DNA from: Gnetum montanum | Lineage: Eukaryota > Streptophyta > Gnetopsida > Gnetales > Gnetaceae | DNA: 37,976 nt | Direction of reading: 5' to 3' | Assembly: GCA_015680685.1 (NCBI GenBank) | Contig: MNCI01010440.1 | Coordinates: 20,337-58,312, forward strand | Shown here: piece after piece, positions 11,510-22,607 of the stretch | Layout of the letters: each line of letters starts with the position of its first letter | Position numbering within the stretch: the stretch's first letter is position 1 | The notes under the pieces: generated by a model | Seen by the model: the letters and a program-made list of their open reading frames with translations, nothing else | Told to the model about the DNA's origin: nothing | Databases searched by the model: none | Made by a program: the position numbers and the translations under genes

Positions 11510-13580
11510 CACCCTTAAAATCTAGGTTGGAATTTCTTTGTAAAATGTGGGGTTTGTAGGCCATAAGCTACAATCTCACATACCATAACTTTTTTGGGCT
11601 AAAAACTACCTCATAAGTTATTATAGCCTCACTTCCTAAGTGGAGAAAGTTAGTTCATGTCTATATTTGGGCTTGGAAAGGTTGAAAATGCCTTTCTAAC
11701 TACCAAATTTGGCATTTTCATGGGTTTTTATGGGGGTATAGCCTCACATACACCTAGTGTTTATGGTGTTGGGTTTTCATTTTTTTAGCAAAACCCATTG
11801 TAGTTGTCACAAAATCCAACATGGATGTTTGAAGGCCAATGTTGGAGTGGATGGTCATTTTGTTCTTCAAATAATTCCAGCACTAGCACACCAATTCTAG
11901 CATAGATTCCAAAAATCTAGTGTTATTCCCATGAAGCCAACATAGATGGGTGAATCCAACATGGTTGGAAAAGTTCGTTTACTATTTTTGGTATCTGGAG
12001 TGATTTTGGTGGCTTGGGTACATCAAAACTTACCAAAAAAGGAAAAGTATGTTGTGAATTATAACCTATCACACTTGCAAATCAAGCCAATCTATTAGTA
12101 CTCATGGCAAAAATTTGTAGCCAAAAAACAATGACCATGAGACCTTTAAATGCCAATCTTAAACACATTGAACAGGTTCTTTTTTGGATGAGAAAACTTC
12201 ACAAACTTTTGTAACTTTAAGCACTTGAGACCTTGGACATTTTGTAATAATTTTGGGCAAAGTTGTAACTACTTGAGGATTTGGAGACTCTCAGTGTAGC
12301 ACAATTGCAATACAAGAAATTCAAGCAATAACCTTACCCTTCTTTGCACCAACATTGCACATACCTTACTCCCCTATGACCAACATTATAGATCTAAGGT
12401 AAAGACCCCCAAGGTGTTTTGGTGATTGAAGTTGGGAAGTACCTAGATCATGAGGCTAACTACACATCATAACCTACCATCTTCAACAAGCTTCAAGCAC
12501 AAAACTCAAGCAACTTCTTATGCATTCAAGCACAAAACTTGTACACATTCAAACTCTATTTTTGTAGTAAGCTTTTTGTTCTTAATAAAGCTTATGTTTC
12601 ATTTGTTGTGCAAGTTTGTTTCAAAGTTAATCTATGTGCTTTCTTTTTAATCAGATCTACATTTTATTTAAATTATTTCTCTTTTTTATACTCCCTAAGT
12701 CCCTAGGTGATCAACAAGACCATCCAGGATGCCTTGGACTCTATTTCTTGAAGGTCCTTAGGATTCGGGTTTAAAATTGTTCTTGCTTGGAATTTTCAAT
12801 TTTTTTCTAGCGATCAAATTTTTTAGGCACAATGGTTTTTTGCCCCTAGAAGGAGGGCCTCAACTCAAGATCTTTAGCAAATTCTATTTTTTCCCATTTA
12901 AGACAAGTTTTTTCTTATTTTTCACTAGTTTAAACTCTTGAAGTTCACATTAAAAATTAGCTAAAAAACCAATGTTGTTGCCCATTTTCCTGCAACTAAA
13001 ATCCAATGTTGTGGTTGTAGGTGATTTGGGTTTTCATAGAAGTTTCTAGGTTCTCCAAAGCTAGTGTGGTTTCCAATTGAACTTGCCTTTTTTTGTTCCA
13101 AAGGCTAGCATTGCTCTGCTCCAATCACACAACCCTCTTGCTATGAAATTTTGTGGCAAAGCTAGCATTGGTCTCTCTCAAGATTCTAACATGGCTTTTG
13201 AAAAGTTGAAGTTTTACATTTACAAACATATTCTTTACCAAGAGAGGGTATCCCAGCATAATATTTTTTGACAACACAATCATTGATTTCTTACCCTTTT
13301 TCCCCTCTTAGTGTAACCCCTACTAGCAAAGCCAACATAGTTGGTTTTACCAACATTAAAAGTGTAGTGCACACCCTTATCAATGTAACCTGTATTGCAC
13401 CAACAGTTATAGCTTTCACCATTTTCTAGCTATATCACTTTTACATCTTGAGCAATTCTACTTGCTAGAAATTTTTCATTTAGTTAATTAAAAAACATTT
13501 CTTAAATCAAAATCAAATTACCAATAATGTCTTTCAACTAGTTCATGATTTTTCCCCTCACTTTGATAGACATGCCATCA
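11510..13580 (+). other. LTR/leader-like DNA upstream of the element C gag, boundaries not resolved
   Basis: No coding region is supported. The stretch has a possible LTR start (TGTAAAATGTGGGG near 11540), a polyadenylation signal AATAAA at 12584-12589 and a short repeat TTCAAGCACAAAACT near 12490 and 12526. No convincing primer site was found; the GCACAATGG near 12827 is only a weak candidate. Words of the type CCAACATNG or CCAATGTTG recur at least ten times between 11800 and 13420. Confidence 0.4.
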
Positions 13581-13589
13581 AGCTAAAAT

Positions 13590-15580
13590 GTGGTAAGGGT
13601 TTATGACCCAGAAGACCCTACTATGGTTGAGCATAGGCAATCACTCAAGCTAAGGGGGTAAAGCCCAGATTTTATCATCATTGATGAGAATTACTATAAT
13701 TTTATCTATGCCAAAATCTAGGTAGGGTTGCTCATCCCATGTGTAGAGGTTGAATCCAAATATAAATATGAGCTTATCCACCATAACAGGAAGGAGTAAA
13801 TTCCTTCCCCATATAACAAGATACTCCTAAATGATGCCCATACACATATTCTATCTCATTTAATTAAGATGGATGAGAAATATGTTGAGGCAAGCTTAAA
13901 GGACCAACACAAAGAACATGATGAGTTTGAGGCTAAGCCTAAACGTGAAAACTTCTTAAGGATCCTCTTTCAATACTTGGCTCCCCAAGCCACTATGCCC
14001 ACCTCGGCCTCTCCTACCTTTGCCGTGGGATAGGTTCCCCAACCCTTTTCTCCCATGTACCTTACCAACCATGTTTGGGTTAGCATCTGTCATAGCAACA
14101 CACCAAGAAAAATCAATGCCCCAAACAATGTCCCTCTTTTCCTCTATGCCTTTTGCTATGCAACCTCAATTTTCATGGCCATCACTAATGGTCATAACCA
14201 TTGCTCATCCATTTTTCATGTTGGTGGGTCCCATAGTGGAAAATCAAGTGACCCAAGTGTCACACACATTGTTCATCCCCTTTGTGCCACAGATGCCAGT
14301 GTAAGCCTCCTTTTCATTGTTCAATCCACCTGCAACAATGATAACCCAACCTCTTCCCTCTATGCCACAACCCATTGTGAGGCCACAGGCCTCTAAACTC
14401 ACACTACAACCATATGTGCAAATTCCACAACCCATGAAGATACCTCAAGGCTTGGATTAGGCCTTCCAAATGACCAAGGACCTTATGAAAGAGTTATGGA
14501 AACTCAAAGCTTCAACAACCTAGATAGTTAAAATCATGGACTTCCATTAGGACAATCCCATCAGTCCTACTATCCCATGAATAACTCTTCCTCTGGAAAT
14601 CCACATACCCTAATTTACTAAGTATAATGGTGAGGGTGACCCCAATTTTAACCTCATAACCTTCCACTCTGAGTTCCTATTGTCATAGGCATGGCTGCAC
14701 ACCATAATGCACATCTTCCCTATGTCCCTTACTAGAAAAGCCTTGGATTGGTATCGTGTGTTACCTCAAGGATCAATATCCTCACTTATGGACTTAATAT
14801 CATAGTTTTTTAACTATTTCAAGTACCACTTGAAACTTGACACAGCTCTTGACCAACTAATGAAGGTCAAGTAAGGATCCCTTGAACCCATGCAAAAGTT
14901 CAAACAATGGTAGAATGTTCTTCTCAATAACATGCCTAAATTCATATCCAAAACACATCTTCTGGCCATATTTAAAGGGATATTTTATGACTTTATTAAG
15001 CTCCAACTTTACTACCTAGACCTACGAAGACTTAGTCAACCCTTCTCCCAAACTAAGAACATAGAGGATGCTACTAAGGTAAGCTATGACCCCACCTACA
15101 TGGAGGACAAAAACCAACATATGTGAAAGGATAAGGAGAGAGGAAGGAAAAATGATGTAGCCATGGCCACTATGGCAAAGAAAACAAGATCCTAGATGGA
15201 CCTAAAAAAATCAACCTGAAGCCCCTACAACCAACAATCAACCATTAGCATTTGGGGACTCTACATTAGGCAATATGAGGCCTAATTTTGAAAGAAAACA
15301 TTGATCAAAGTACACTAGGTTATCGCTAAAACCATCTAAACTCCTTGATCAGTTGCTAAAGAATGGGAGGATCCAATATAAATAGATGACAAAAAATTCT
15401 TGCAAGAGGCATGATTAACTTTGCAAGATTGCAAAGAACCCTGCTTTAGCAACCAAGGATGACTCGCCCATACCTAAGTACTTTAAACTTGATTATTTTT
15501 ATCACTATCATCAACTTCCAGGTCATGATAACAACTTCTTCCTAGCTCTGAAGGATGACTTGTAGAAGATAATAGATAAT
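13590..15580 (+). pseudogene. gag: gag of element C, broken
   Basis: A weakly preserved N-terminal part (VYDPEDPTMVEHRQSL at about 13598; KMDEKYVEASLKDQHKEHDE at about 13868) leads through a Pro-rich region (about 14000-14450) to a Retrotrans_gag capsid domain at about 14615-15130: TFHSEFLLS, AWLHTIMHIFPMSL, KALDWYRVLPQGS, then PKFISKTHLLAIFKGIFYDF. The tryptophan-containing WYR motif is typical of plant gypsy Gag. Stops, mostly TAG, sit where Gln or Trp would be expected (for example in LLS*AWLH and W*NVLL). This is consistent with C-to-T decay at methylated CAG/CHG sites. No zinc knuckle was found. The N-terminus and exact start cannot be fixed. Confidence 0.75.
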
Positions 15581-16489
15581 GAAGAGTTGATTCTTAATGC
15601 CTCTAACCCAGTTAGGCCACAAAACTAGTCCATGTAGGTCTACAAAGACATATTGAATACCAACAATAGCCCTTACATCATGGCAGCATTCAATGTAAGT
15701 AACAACTCTAGACCTACACAGGAGCCATTTGTGATTTGGATACCTCCTTGCAACAAAATAGGTCCTTCAACTACATTTAGTGCAAGGCCTCCTTTTGTTG
15801 TAAGAATGCCATCCCCTACATCACCCAAGGAACCTTTCATGGTTACAGTGCCTATTTCCACCATGACTAAACTAATCACTCTAACTAAACAACATCCTCC
15901 CATGGTGGCTAATGCAATGACTTCTATATAGCCCAACAATAATAAGAAATCACCAAGCAAACAACATAAGAAGTCTACACTAAAGCCCAAAAACAAAGAT
16001 AACAAGCAAACCAATGCATGGAAGGAGGTGGATCCATCAAAGCCTGCTCCTATTTCATCCATCCCCATGAGCTCTAACACTCACTCTGCTTCAACCAGTT
16101 AACCAAGGAAGGATCCCAAGTCACAAGGGAAGGGAAAAGAGGTTAGGCCACAACTATTGAAACATGAAATTTTCATCATATGATGCATGGAGTAAGTCAA
16201 ATCCAATAATAATGAAAAACCAATGACCAATGACAAAGACTTCATTAATGAAATGGAACAAGTTAGGTAGCCTTTGAAAAAAAAAAGAACACATCCCTTT
16301 GCTTGTATGACCTAGTAATGACCTCTAATGCTCATTGTGAGACATTAGTGATATTTTTGACTTCTATTCCTATTAGCAAGGACATACCTGCTAGTGAAGA
16401 TTCCATCCATGCTATGATGGTACAACCTTCACTAAGGAAAGAAATGAAGTCCATGGTCCTAGTGTTTCATGACAACAAAGTCAAGACCA
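15581..16489 (+). pseudogene. Gag-protease linker of element C
   Basis: Fragments in several frames continue the polyprotein: PYIMAAFNVSNNSRPTQEPF (about 15673) and a Pro/Thr/Lys-rich stretch up to 16100. No domain was recognised. The part 16260-16490 contains short reading frames of no clear family. Confidence 0.4.
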
Positions 16490-17183
16490 ATCCTTAGGAT
16501 GGTAAGACAACCAAGGCCCATCTCTTCATAACAATAAGGATAGGATAATACAAGGTACATAGGGTGCACATGGAAAATGGGGTGACCACTAATGTTATAC
16601 CCTATACCATTGTCGAACATTTGGGCTTAGTAGAATACATGCAACATACCTCAAGGTTTTCTCTCAAGTGCTTCAACGAATCTCAAGTCACAGTCAAAGG
16701 ATCAATCTCTTTGGACTTCATAGTAGGGAATAATTCCCCATAATGTCCAATTTCTTGGTGGTGGAAGATAGAACAGGATTTAATCTTATCCTAGGGAGGC
16801 CTTGGCTAGCTCAGTTATGAGTTGGTTCCTTACCTATCCACTAGGACATTCACCTATCTTATGAGGGAGGTGAAATAATTATCCACTGTAACAGTGCAAT
16901 TTCCTTGGTAGTCAACAATGTTAACATAGAATAAGGGTTTGAAGTGGAGTTTCAGGAAGAAACTCCCATTGTTAATGACAAAGTCCAAAAGCCTAATAGA
17001 GTGGAAGAGGCTGAAACTAACAACAATGGAACCATGGATGCAAATGGGGAGAGCTCCCTTTCAATGTGGTTAGTGAAGGAAATAGAGAATCTAGGATCGT
17101 ACAACCTAGACTGTACACTTTTCCCAAACTTTCAAAGATTAAGAAACACTTGCATGGTTGAACGTATGTTTCCTATTTGCTAA
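16490..17183 (+). pseudogene. pol (PR): Retropepsin-like protease of element C, broken
   Basis: The order of motifs fits a plant gypsy aspartic protease: NGVTTNVIPYTIVEHLGL at about 16577, VKGSISLDFIVGN at about 16693, then ILGRPWL at 16788-16808, the second conserved motif of the fold. The active-site Asp in the first motif (usually D-S/T-G-A) is replaced: the stretch reads ENGVTTN. Frame changes separate the pieces. An acidic tail (VEFQEETPIVNDKVQKP, then LVKEIENLGSY) ends in a stop at 17181-17183, and no RT follows. Role in life: cutting Gag-Pol during particle maturation. Confidence 0.7.
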
Positions 17184-18118
17184 CCCTATGTCCATAACAA
17201 TGTGGCTTCTTCTCTTGTTTCCTTTACCTAATTTAACCTTTGTTTAGCCTTATTTAGCACATAACCTATAGTTCATCCTTATTTGTGATTTACATTTTTA
17301 GCCTTGTCTATTTCAAAACATAAAACCTAAAAATATCATAAAAACTTTAACATTTGAAAAATATATAAAACTTTGTAAAACATGAAACTTACAAAAAATT
17401 TCCTTTTTTCACATTACCCTCCTAAGGCATAGAACTAACAAAACATATGGCCTGTCATGGCCTAAAACTGGCAATGTGTGGTCCACCATGGCTTAAAACT
17501 AGCAACGTGTTTTTATAAACTATTATAGCCAATTACAACCTAGTTTACATTTTAGTTGCCTAGTCGATTTGCATATTACTTTACCAAATTATTGCTCTAT
17601 AGCCTTATAACATGAACAAAAACATAAAATGCATAAGATGCATAAAACCAAAAATACTAAAACACATAAACAAAATTTAAGTATTAAAGATAATGATAAT
17701 AACTAAAATATTTGTAGCCCATAGCCATAGTCACATAGTGTGACAAAAGTTCATACAATGTATAAAATAAATTAGAGTCCACTAGCTATGGCTACACTGT
17801 GTAGTAGTAACATAAAAAATAATAAACCATCTCTCAATAACCAACATCTAAGACTAGTCACAATAGGTAATAACATCATTAACAAATAAAAGTACCAAAA
17901 ACATAATCAACAAATGGAACTATGATGCAACTAGAGAGGGTAGAGGAGCTTTTGCAGTGTCATAATCACTAGGGCCACTATTGTTACCTGGTATCTGTAT
18001 CATAATAACATAAGTTTAATTAGTAATCAACACAACAAGAAACCAAATTACAAATTAAGCTAAAATAAAACATGCTAAAATGAAAGAAATTAAGAAATAA
18101 TAAAAACAACAAGAAAAC
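17184..18118. other. Gene-free AT-rich stretch
   Basis: Between the protease end and the last exon of the antisense gene. It contains short repeated words (TAGCCATAGTCACA / TAGCTATGGCTACA near 17720 and 17785; GGCCTGTCATGG / GGTCCACCATGG near 17450 and 17480). No gene or RNA was recognised. Confidence 0.5.
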
Positions 18119-19744
18119 CTAGAAGGACTCAGGTGCAACATCTTTTGTAGGAAAGCTCCATAGACCAACCTCCAACTAATGGAGAATTTGACCTTTGTTC
18201 ATGTGGGCCCTATGCACTTCCTCATGATTAACACCAGTCAGGGTGTTGCTCTCATCGATATTGGTCTATCTAGGTGGCTCCCATGAAAATGTAGTAGTAG
18301 TCAACTCCCTAGAAGTAGTAGTGACTTGAGGAGTTTAGGAATAAATAACCACTAGGGAGCCTTCAAATAGCTTGAAGGCATCCTCTTCATGGATCTCCTT
18401 CATTAACAACTCTAACTTGTGTTGTTCTATGGACTCCTTCTACAACCAGTTAAGGCAACTCTCACATTTGGCCTTATACTTCTTCTTGTGATCTTTTTGT
18501 GTCTGGCCCCACTCAAGAGCCCAAGCACAATAGTCCCTCCTCTCCCTACCCTTATAGCCCAACAAGTCCATCTGTAGCTTTTTCTCTACAAGGTCCTTGG
18601 AAAGGGAAACCTTATCATGGATTCCATTCCAATACCATAGCTAGTTAATCTTTTTGGTTTGCAAGGAGTCCCTATTAGCCACTTGGGCTCACAAACTCCT
18701 TACCATCCTTAAGATCTCTAATCTCCTTAGTGTATTTCTTGCTTTTTCTTTCCAACACTACAACTCATTCCCATAGGAACTCATTGGAATGTTCTTATTC
18801 CCATAAGGTTCTAGCACATGAAAGTGCACATTTAGTGGCACTTTTGTATAACCTTTGTGGAACATTTTCCATCTTAGGTGGTAGGCTAGGAAGTTCATCG
18901 ATCTCAACAACATGGTTCGAATCCCATCCAACCTTTGACACTACAAGCAACACAACCAACATAAATACATAAGATTATGCAAACAATAAATAAAAAAATG
19001 ACAAAAACACTTTAAACCATTAAGACCATATAACCATAAAACCCATATGAATCAAAAATACATAAACAATAAAAACAACTAAAGACAAAATAAGCTAATG
19101 TTCTTACTAACATTGGGAGTAATCTATTGCAACTGATCAATCATGTCTTCGACCATCCCTTTCATGAAATTTTTTTTGTTTGGAACCTCTACCCATGGTT
19201 TCATGTGAAATGTAGATATGGAAGCATCAGGTTGAGGTTCAAAAGCTACAACAATCATGACAATCAACTAATTATTAAAACCAAGTCCCAACATAAAACT
19301 ACAAAATGTAATACATAAAATGAGAAATCATAAGTACCTAGAACATCATCTAGGATGATAACGGAAGGTTCACCTAGCTATGAATCATTAAATATAGCAT
19401 TGAGATCATCCAATGTGGCATTAGATAGCCCCTCATCCTCATGTTGTTGAAGTACCTCCTCCTTTAGGCACTTTTGTTCAACCTCCACTACTGCTACTTA
19501 GGTAGCTAGTTCTTATTGTTTTCCAACAAGAAAAACAAAGACAAGACAGAACCACTTAGCATATTTTTCCTAAAACAAAACAAAAACATATCCATATAAC
19601 ATATAACATAAATACCAAATCACTTAAACAAAAATAACACAAATGAAACATACCTACAATTGCATGATGCACTTGATCAAGTTTAATAATAAGCCTCCTT
19701 TTTGTGAGTTGCTCAATAACTGGTGTTGTCTTCTTGATAATAGG
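18119..19744 (-). pseudogene. Antisense multi-exon coiled-coil gene, 5' part cut off by element D
   Basis: Four exons with reasonable splice sites read on the minus strand. Exon 1 is 19744-19654 (IEQLTKRRLIIKLDQVHHAI; donor GTAG/GTATG). Exon 2 is about 19513-19338 (EVEQKCLKEEVLQQHEDEGL; donor CTAG/GTACTT). Exon 3 is about 19215-19112 (KPWVEVPNKKNFMKGMVEDM; donor GTTAGTAAG). Exon 4 is 18940-18119 (acceptor GCTTGTAG/TGTC; VGWDSNHVVEIDELPSLPPK, then LVEKKLQMDLLGYKGRERRD and EQHKLELLMKEIHEEDAFKL). Exon 4 is rich in Lys/Glu and probably coiled coil. It ends with a stop at 18121-18119. Internal stops and at least one frame change show decay. I do not recognise the family. Introns are AT-rich, 80-190 bp. 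Element D starts exactly inside exon 1. Confidence 0.6.
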
Positions 19745-19753
19745 TGATGGGAT

Positions 19754-19862
19754 GCAATATTGCATGGCCCACGATATCACGTACATGATATCGCATCCGC
19801 TGCGATATCGCATCCCACATGATATCGTGTCGTCCCCAGCGATATCGCATACGCAATATCGT
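19754..19862 (+). promoter_or_regulatory. Array of seven GATATC-type near-palindromes in U3
   Basis: AATATT, GATATC (five times) and AATATC are centred at about 19758, 19775, 19789, 19806, 19823, 19843 and 19857, mostly within GCGATATCGCAT-like 12-mers. Spacing is 14-20 bp, and the array ends about 20 bp before the TATA box. The other LTR copy has a similar set. Likely repeated binding sites for a DNA-binding protein (inference). Confidence 0.65.
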
Positions 19863-19878
19863 GGTGCACCGCCAAGTC

Positions 19879-19886
19879 TATAAATA
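19879..19886 (+). promoter_or_regulatory. TATA box of the element D LTR
   Basis: TATAAATA followed by AGAGGC, a strong plant TATA box. The same octamer is in the element A LTR (3120-3127, in the inverted segment). Confidence 0.8.
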
Positions 19887-20607
19887 AGAGGCAGCCCTCC
19901 CTTTGTATCTCATCTAGATCTAGATCCTTAGTGAAAATCTGGTAGTTTTACATCTCTAGAGATATAATATTTTCCATGTGCTCACAGTAGGAGCTCCAAA
20001 GTGAACAGATCTTTATTCAAGCAAATATTGTGCCTGAACACATGTTTGTGTACGACAATAAAGACGAACTTCTTGGATAAACCTTGCAATGCATGGAATA
20101 GGCTAAATAGGATTTTATTTATTGTTATTTATTTTTTATCATTTAAATTCTTTATTAGTAATTAATTCTCTCTCAACCCTTCTCTCTTAGTTAAGTGCCT
20201 CAGTACAACCGCTTCGAACACATGTGTTACGCTTGGTGATCCCAGCAACGATTAGCGTTTGGTAACCAAGGTTGCATTGGTTTAGGCTGTGAACGGTAAG
20301 TGGGAACAAATGCTGACACTAGATTAATTAAGACTTAGTTAGTTAGTTAAAGTTAGTTAATTAGTCTCTTCACCCTTCACCTTATCGGCATAGGAGATAA
20401 AATTGAAAAGACATAAAAATCATATACCTCAGACTTACTTAACCATACAACCATGACAATTACAAGTAAGTCTGGGAAGACAATGAATGGTTAACCTTAA
20501 GTGTTCCATAAGGTGTGTAGGCACTTAGTTTGCAGAGTTCGACTGGATCACGTGTGCTATGCTCGTCTTCGTATGGTTGAGTGTAGGGGTACCTCGCCAC
20601 TCATCAT

Positions 20608-20625
20608 TGGCACCGTTGCTAGGGA
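20608..20625 (+). promoter_or_regulatory. Primer binding site (tRNA-Asp type) of element D
   Basis: TGGCACCGTTGCTAGGGA has three mismatches to the complement of the tRNA-Asp 3' end and stands one base after the LTR. Confidence 0.8.
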
Positions 20626-20861
20626 CTAAGTGTTTGTGTGCTAAGTAGAACATAGGAAATCACTCACATCGTTGGGAGCTTAAACAAACCTTAGGGTTAA
20701 TTAAACGAAAAAAATTATATAATGGTCAATCAGCACACCGAATAAAAAACAATGTCTTCTTCTTCAAACAAAAGCACTTCACCACGTAGGGATCATACAA
20801 GAGACTGTCAGTAGTCTAAAACACATAACCAAACTCAGCCAGTTCCTCAACAATACAGGGT

Positions 20862-20891
20862 GGTATATACTCATTTTGATGAGTATATACC
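20862..20891 (+). other. Hairpin in 5' gag (13-bp stem, TTTG loop)
   Basis: Arms GGTATATACTCAT and ATGAGTATATACC pair perfectly. It matches the element A hairpin, where the ninth base pair is T-A instead of C-G. Location about 110 bases into gag is where retroelements often keep packaging or dimerisation signals; that role is inference. Confidence 0.65.
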
Positions 20892-22571
20892 CAATTTTAT
20901 TTTTATCCTCCATCAGGATGAACAACTGCGTTGGAGAGATTTGCAAGGTAACATAGTGTTGCCTCCAAATCGTGAAATCCCCAACATGCTTCTCTATGCT
21001 CTGGCACAAATAGGCATGATAGAATTATACGCTAAATACGTTGTGAAATATTTTGACATGAGGGATTACCATCCCACATTAGCGCAACGTCTAAGGGACT
21101 CAAGGCAGGAAGGCCACCATACATTGTTGAAGGACAAAGGACAAAGCGAAATTGGAGATGGTGAACCACTTATAATGGGTTCTCTATAGAATGATGTTCT
21201 CTCTCCGAGCGATAGTGAGGAGGTGGGGTATCAGAACCTACGCTCCATGATACACAACCCTGGTTCTGATCCCTATGAACACCAACTATTCACTAAGGGA
21301 ATAACAACACATGACAAGGATAGGCATTCTGATCGTCATCACGATCGGGGTCGAAGCCACAGAAGAGAAGGTAAGAAACATCGTCATGGTGATGGTTCTC
21401 CTTCTTCTTCCCCTTCATCCCATCATTCACCCTCTCCTTCCACATTTGGGCGCAGTCCTAAAGAGCATAATGGTGAGGATAGAGGTAAGCAAAATGAGAG
21501 ACCTCGACGAGAGAGTCAAGAGAGAGGACGAGGGTAGTCTAGAGAGTCTAGGCATGAAAGAAGGGAAAGTAGGGAACTACGTAGGCATCATAGACATCAT
21601 GAAAGAGATGATCATGACGAACCCCTTCTTGCCACCTGAAGCATGCTAGATATAATGGAGGCGGTGAGAATACCAACAAGGCATCAAAAAGATAGCCGGA
21701 TCAAGCACTTAGACATGAATAACATCCCACGATTTGAGGGGGGATACAATGCTAATCTGCAAAATCATTTACAGGCATTCCATGATGCCTATGCCTTGCA
21801 GAACATAGAAAATGAGTGGCAAAAACTAAAGTTATTTCCTAGGACACTCATAAAGGAAGCAAAGAGTTGGTATCGGTCCTTAGAACCGGAAACCATTAGG
21901 AGGTGGAATACGATGTTAGAACTCTTCAATGATAAATATCAAACATACTCCAGAGTGTCTAATTTGCGTAAGCAGATCCAAGGATGGAAGCAAGGAAATC
22001 ACGAACCCTTGGATGCTGCCATGGGTAGATACTATGCATTACTACATCGTTGCCCGGGCCATGGTTATGCACAATGGGATCAACTCCGCCACATCGTAGA
22101 TGGGCTAAGGTATGAAAATAGGAGAATCCTTGGGACTTATGCCCAGGGAGATTATCTGAGCTTAGATCCCATGAAATTCATCGATTGTTGGAGCAAGTAG
22201 CCAAAGAAGAAGGGGAGCTATGAAAAAGAGAGAGTGCAAAAGAATATAATTGTGATCTTTCCCTCCGAAAGAAGGGAGTGAGATTTTGTGATGAAGAGGA
22301 TGAGTCACCACTTGAAGAGTTGGTGAATAGAAAAACCTTGCCGCTTCAAAAGCTAACAACATAAGTATTGGCTAAGGTAGATGAAGTATGGATCTCCTTA
22401 GACAGTAAGATTGAAACTGTCCTAAAGATTGTAGAGGAGTCTAAGGAGGAATGAAGTAGTAACAAGGAAAAGAAAAAGCAGAGAGATTCAGGCCCTACAT
22501 GTGACAAGGGTAAGGGGAAAATAACTATCTCTGATAAGGTTGTGGATTCAGATATAGACAATGATGGTGGA

Positions 22572-22607
22572 TGTGAGATCTGCCAATATGACCATCCTAA
22601 GGGATGT
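22572..22607 (+). other. Zinc-knuckle-like motif in gag of element D
   Basis: CEICQYDHPKGC gives C-x2-C-x3-H-x3-C, shorter than the standard Gag knuckle C-x2-C-x4-H-x4-C. In element A the first Cys is Tyr. It may bind nucleic acid in the intact family, or may be chance. Confidence 0.4.

Larger units (their letters stand above)
13580..19744 (+). mobile_element. Element C: very old gag-protease element with an antisense gene downstream
   Basis: Plus-strand gag and protease (13590-17183) are followed by about 0.9 kb without genes and then a spliced gene on the minus strand (18119-19744). No RT or integrase belongs to it. Element D interrupts it at 19744/19745. Plant Tat-lineage elements are known to carry extra ORFs, some antisense, outside gag-pol; whether this is one of those or a host gene next to a retroelement cannot be settled here. 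Confidence 0.45.
19745..20606 (+). repeat. 5' LTR of element D (862 bp)
   Basis: TGATGGGATGCAATATTG at the start and CTCATCA at the end, one base before the primer site. Its U3 is short (about 135 bp to the TATA box) and contains a GATATC array; R/U5 aligns with the minus-strand LTR at 2419-3000. CpG is well kept. Confidence 0.85.
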
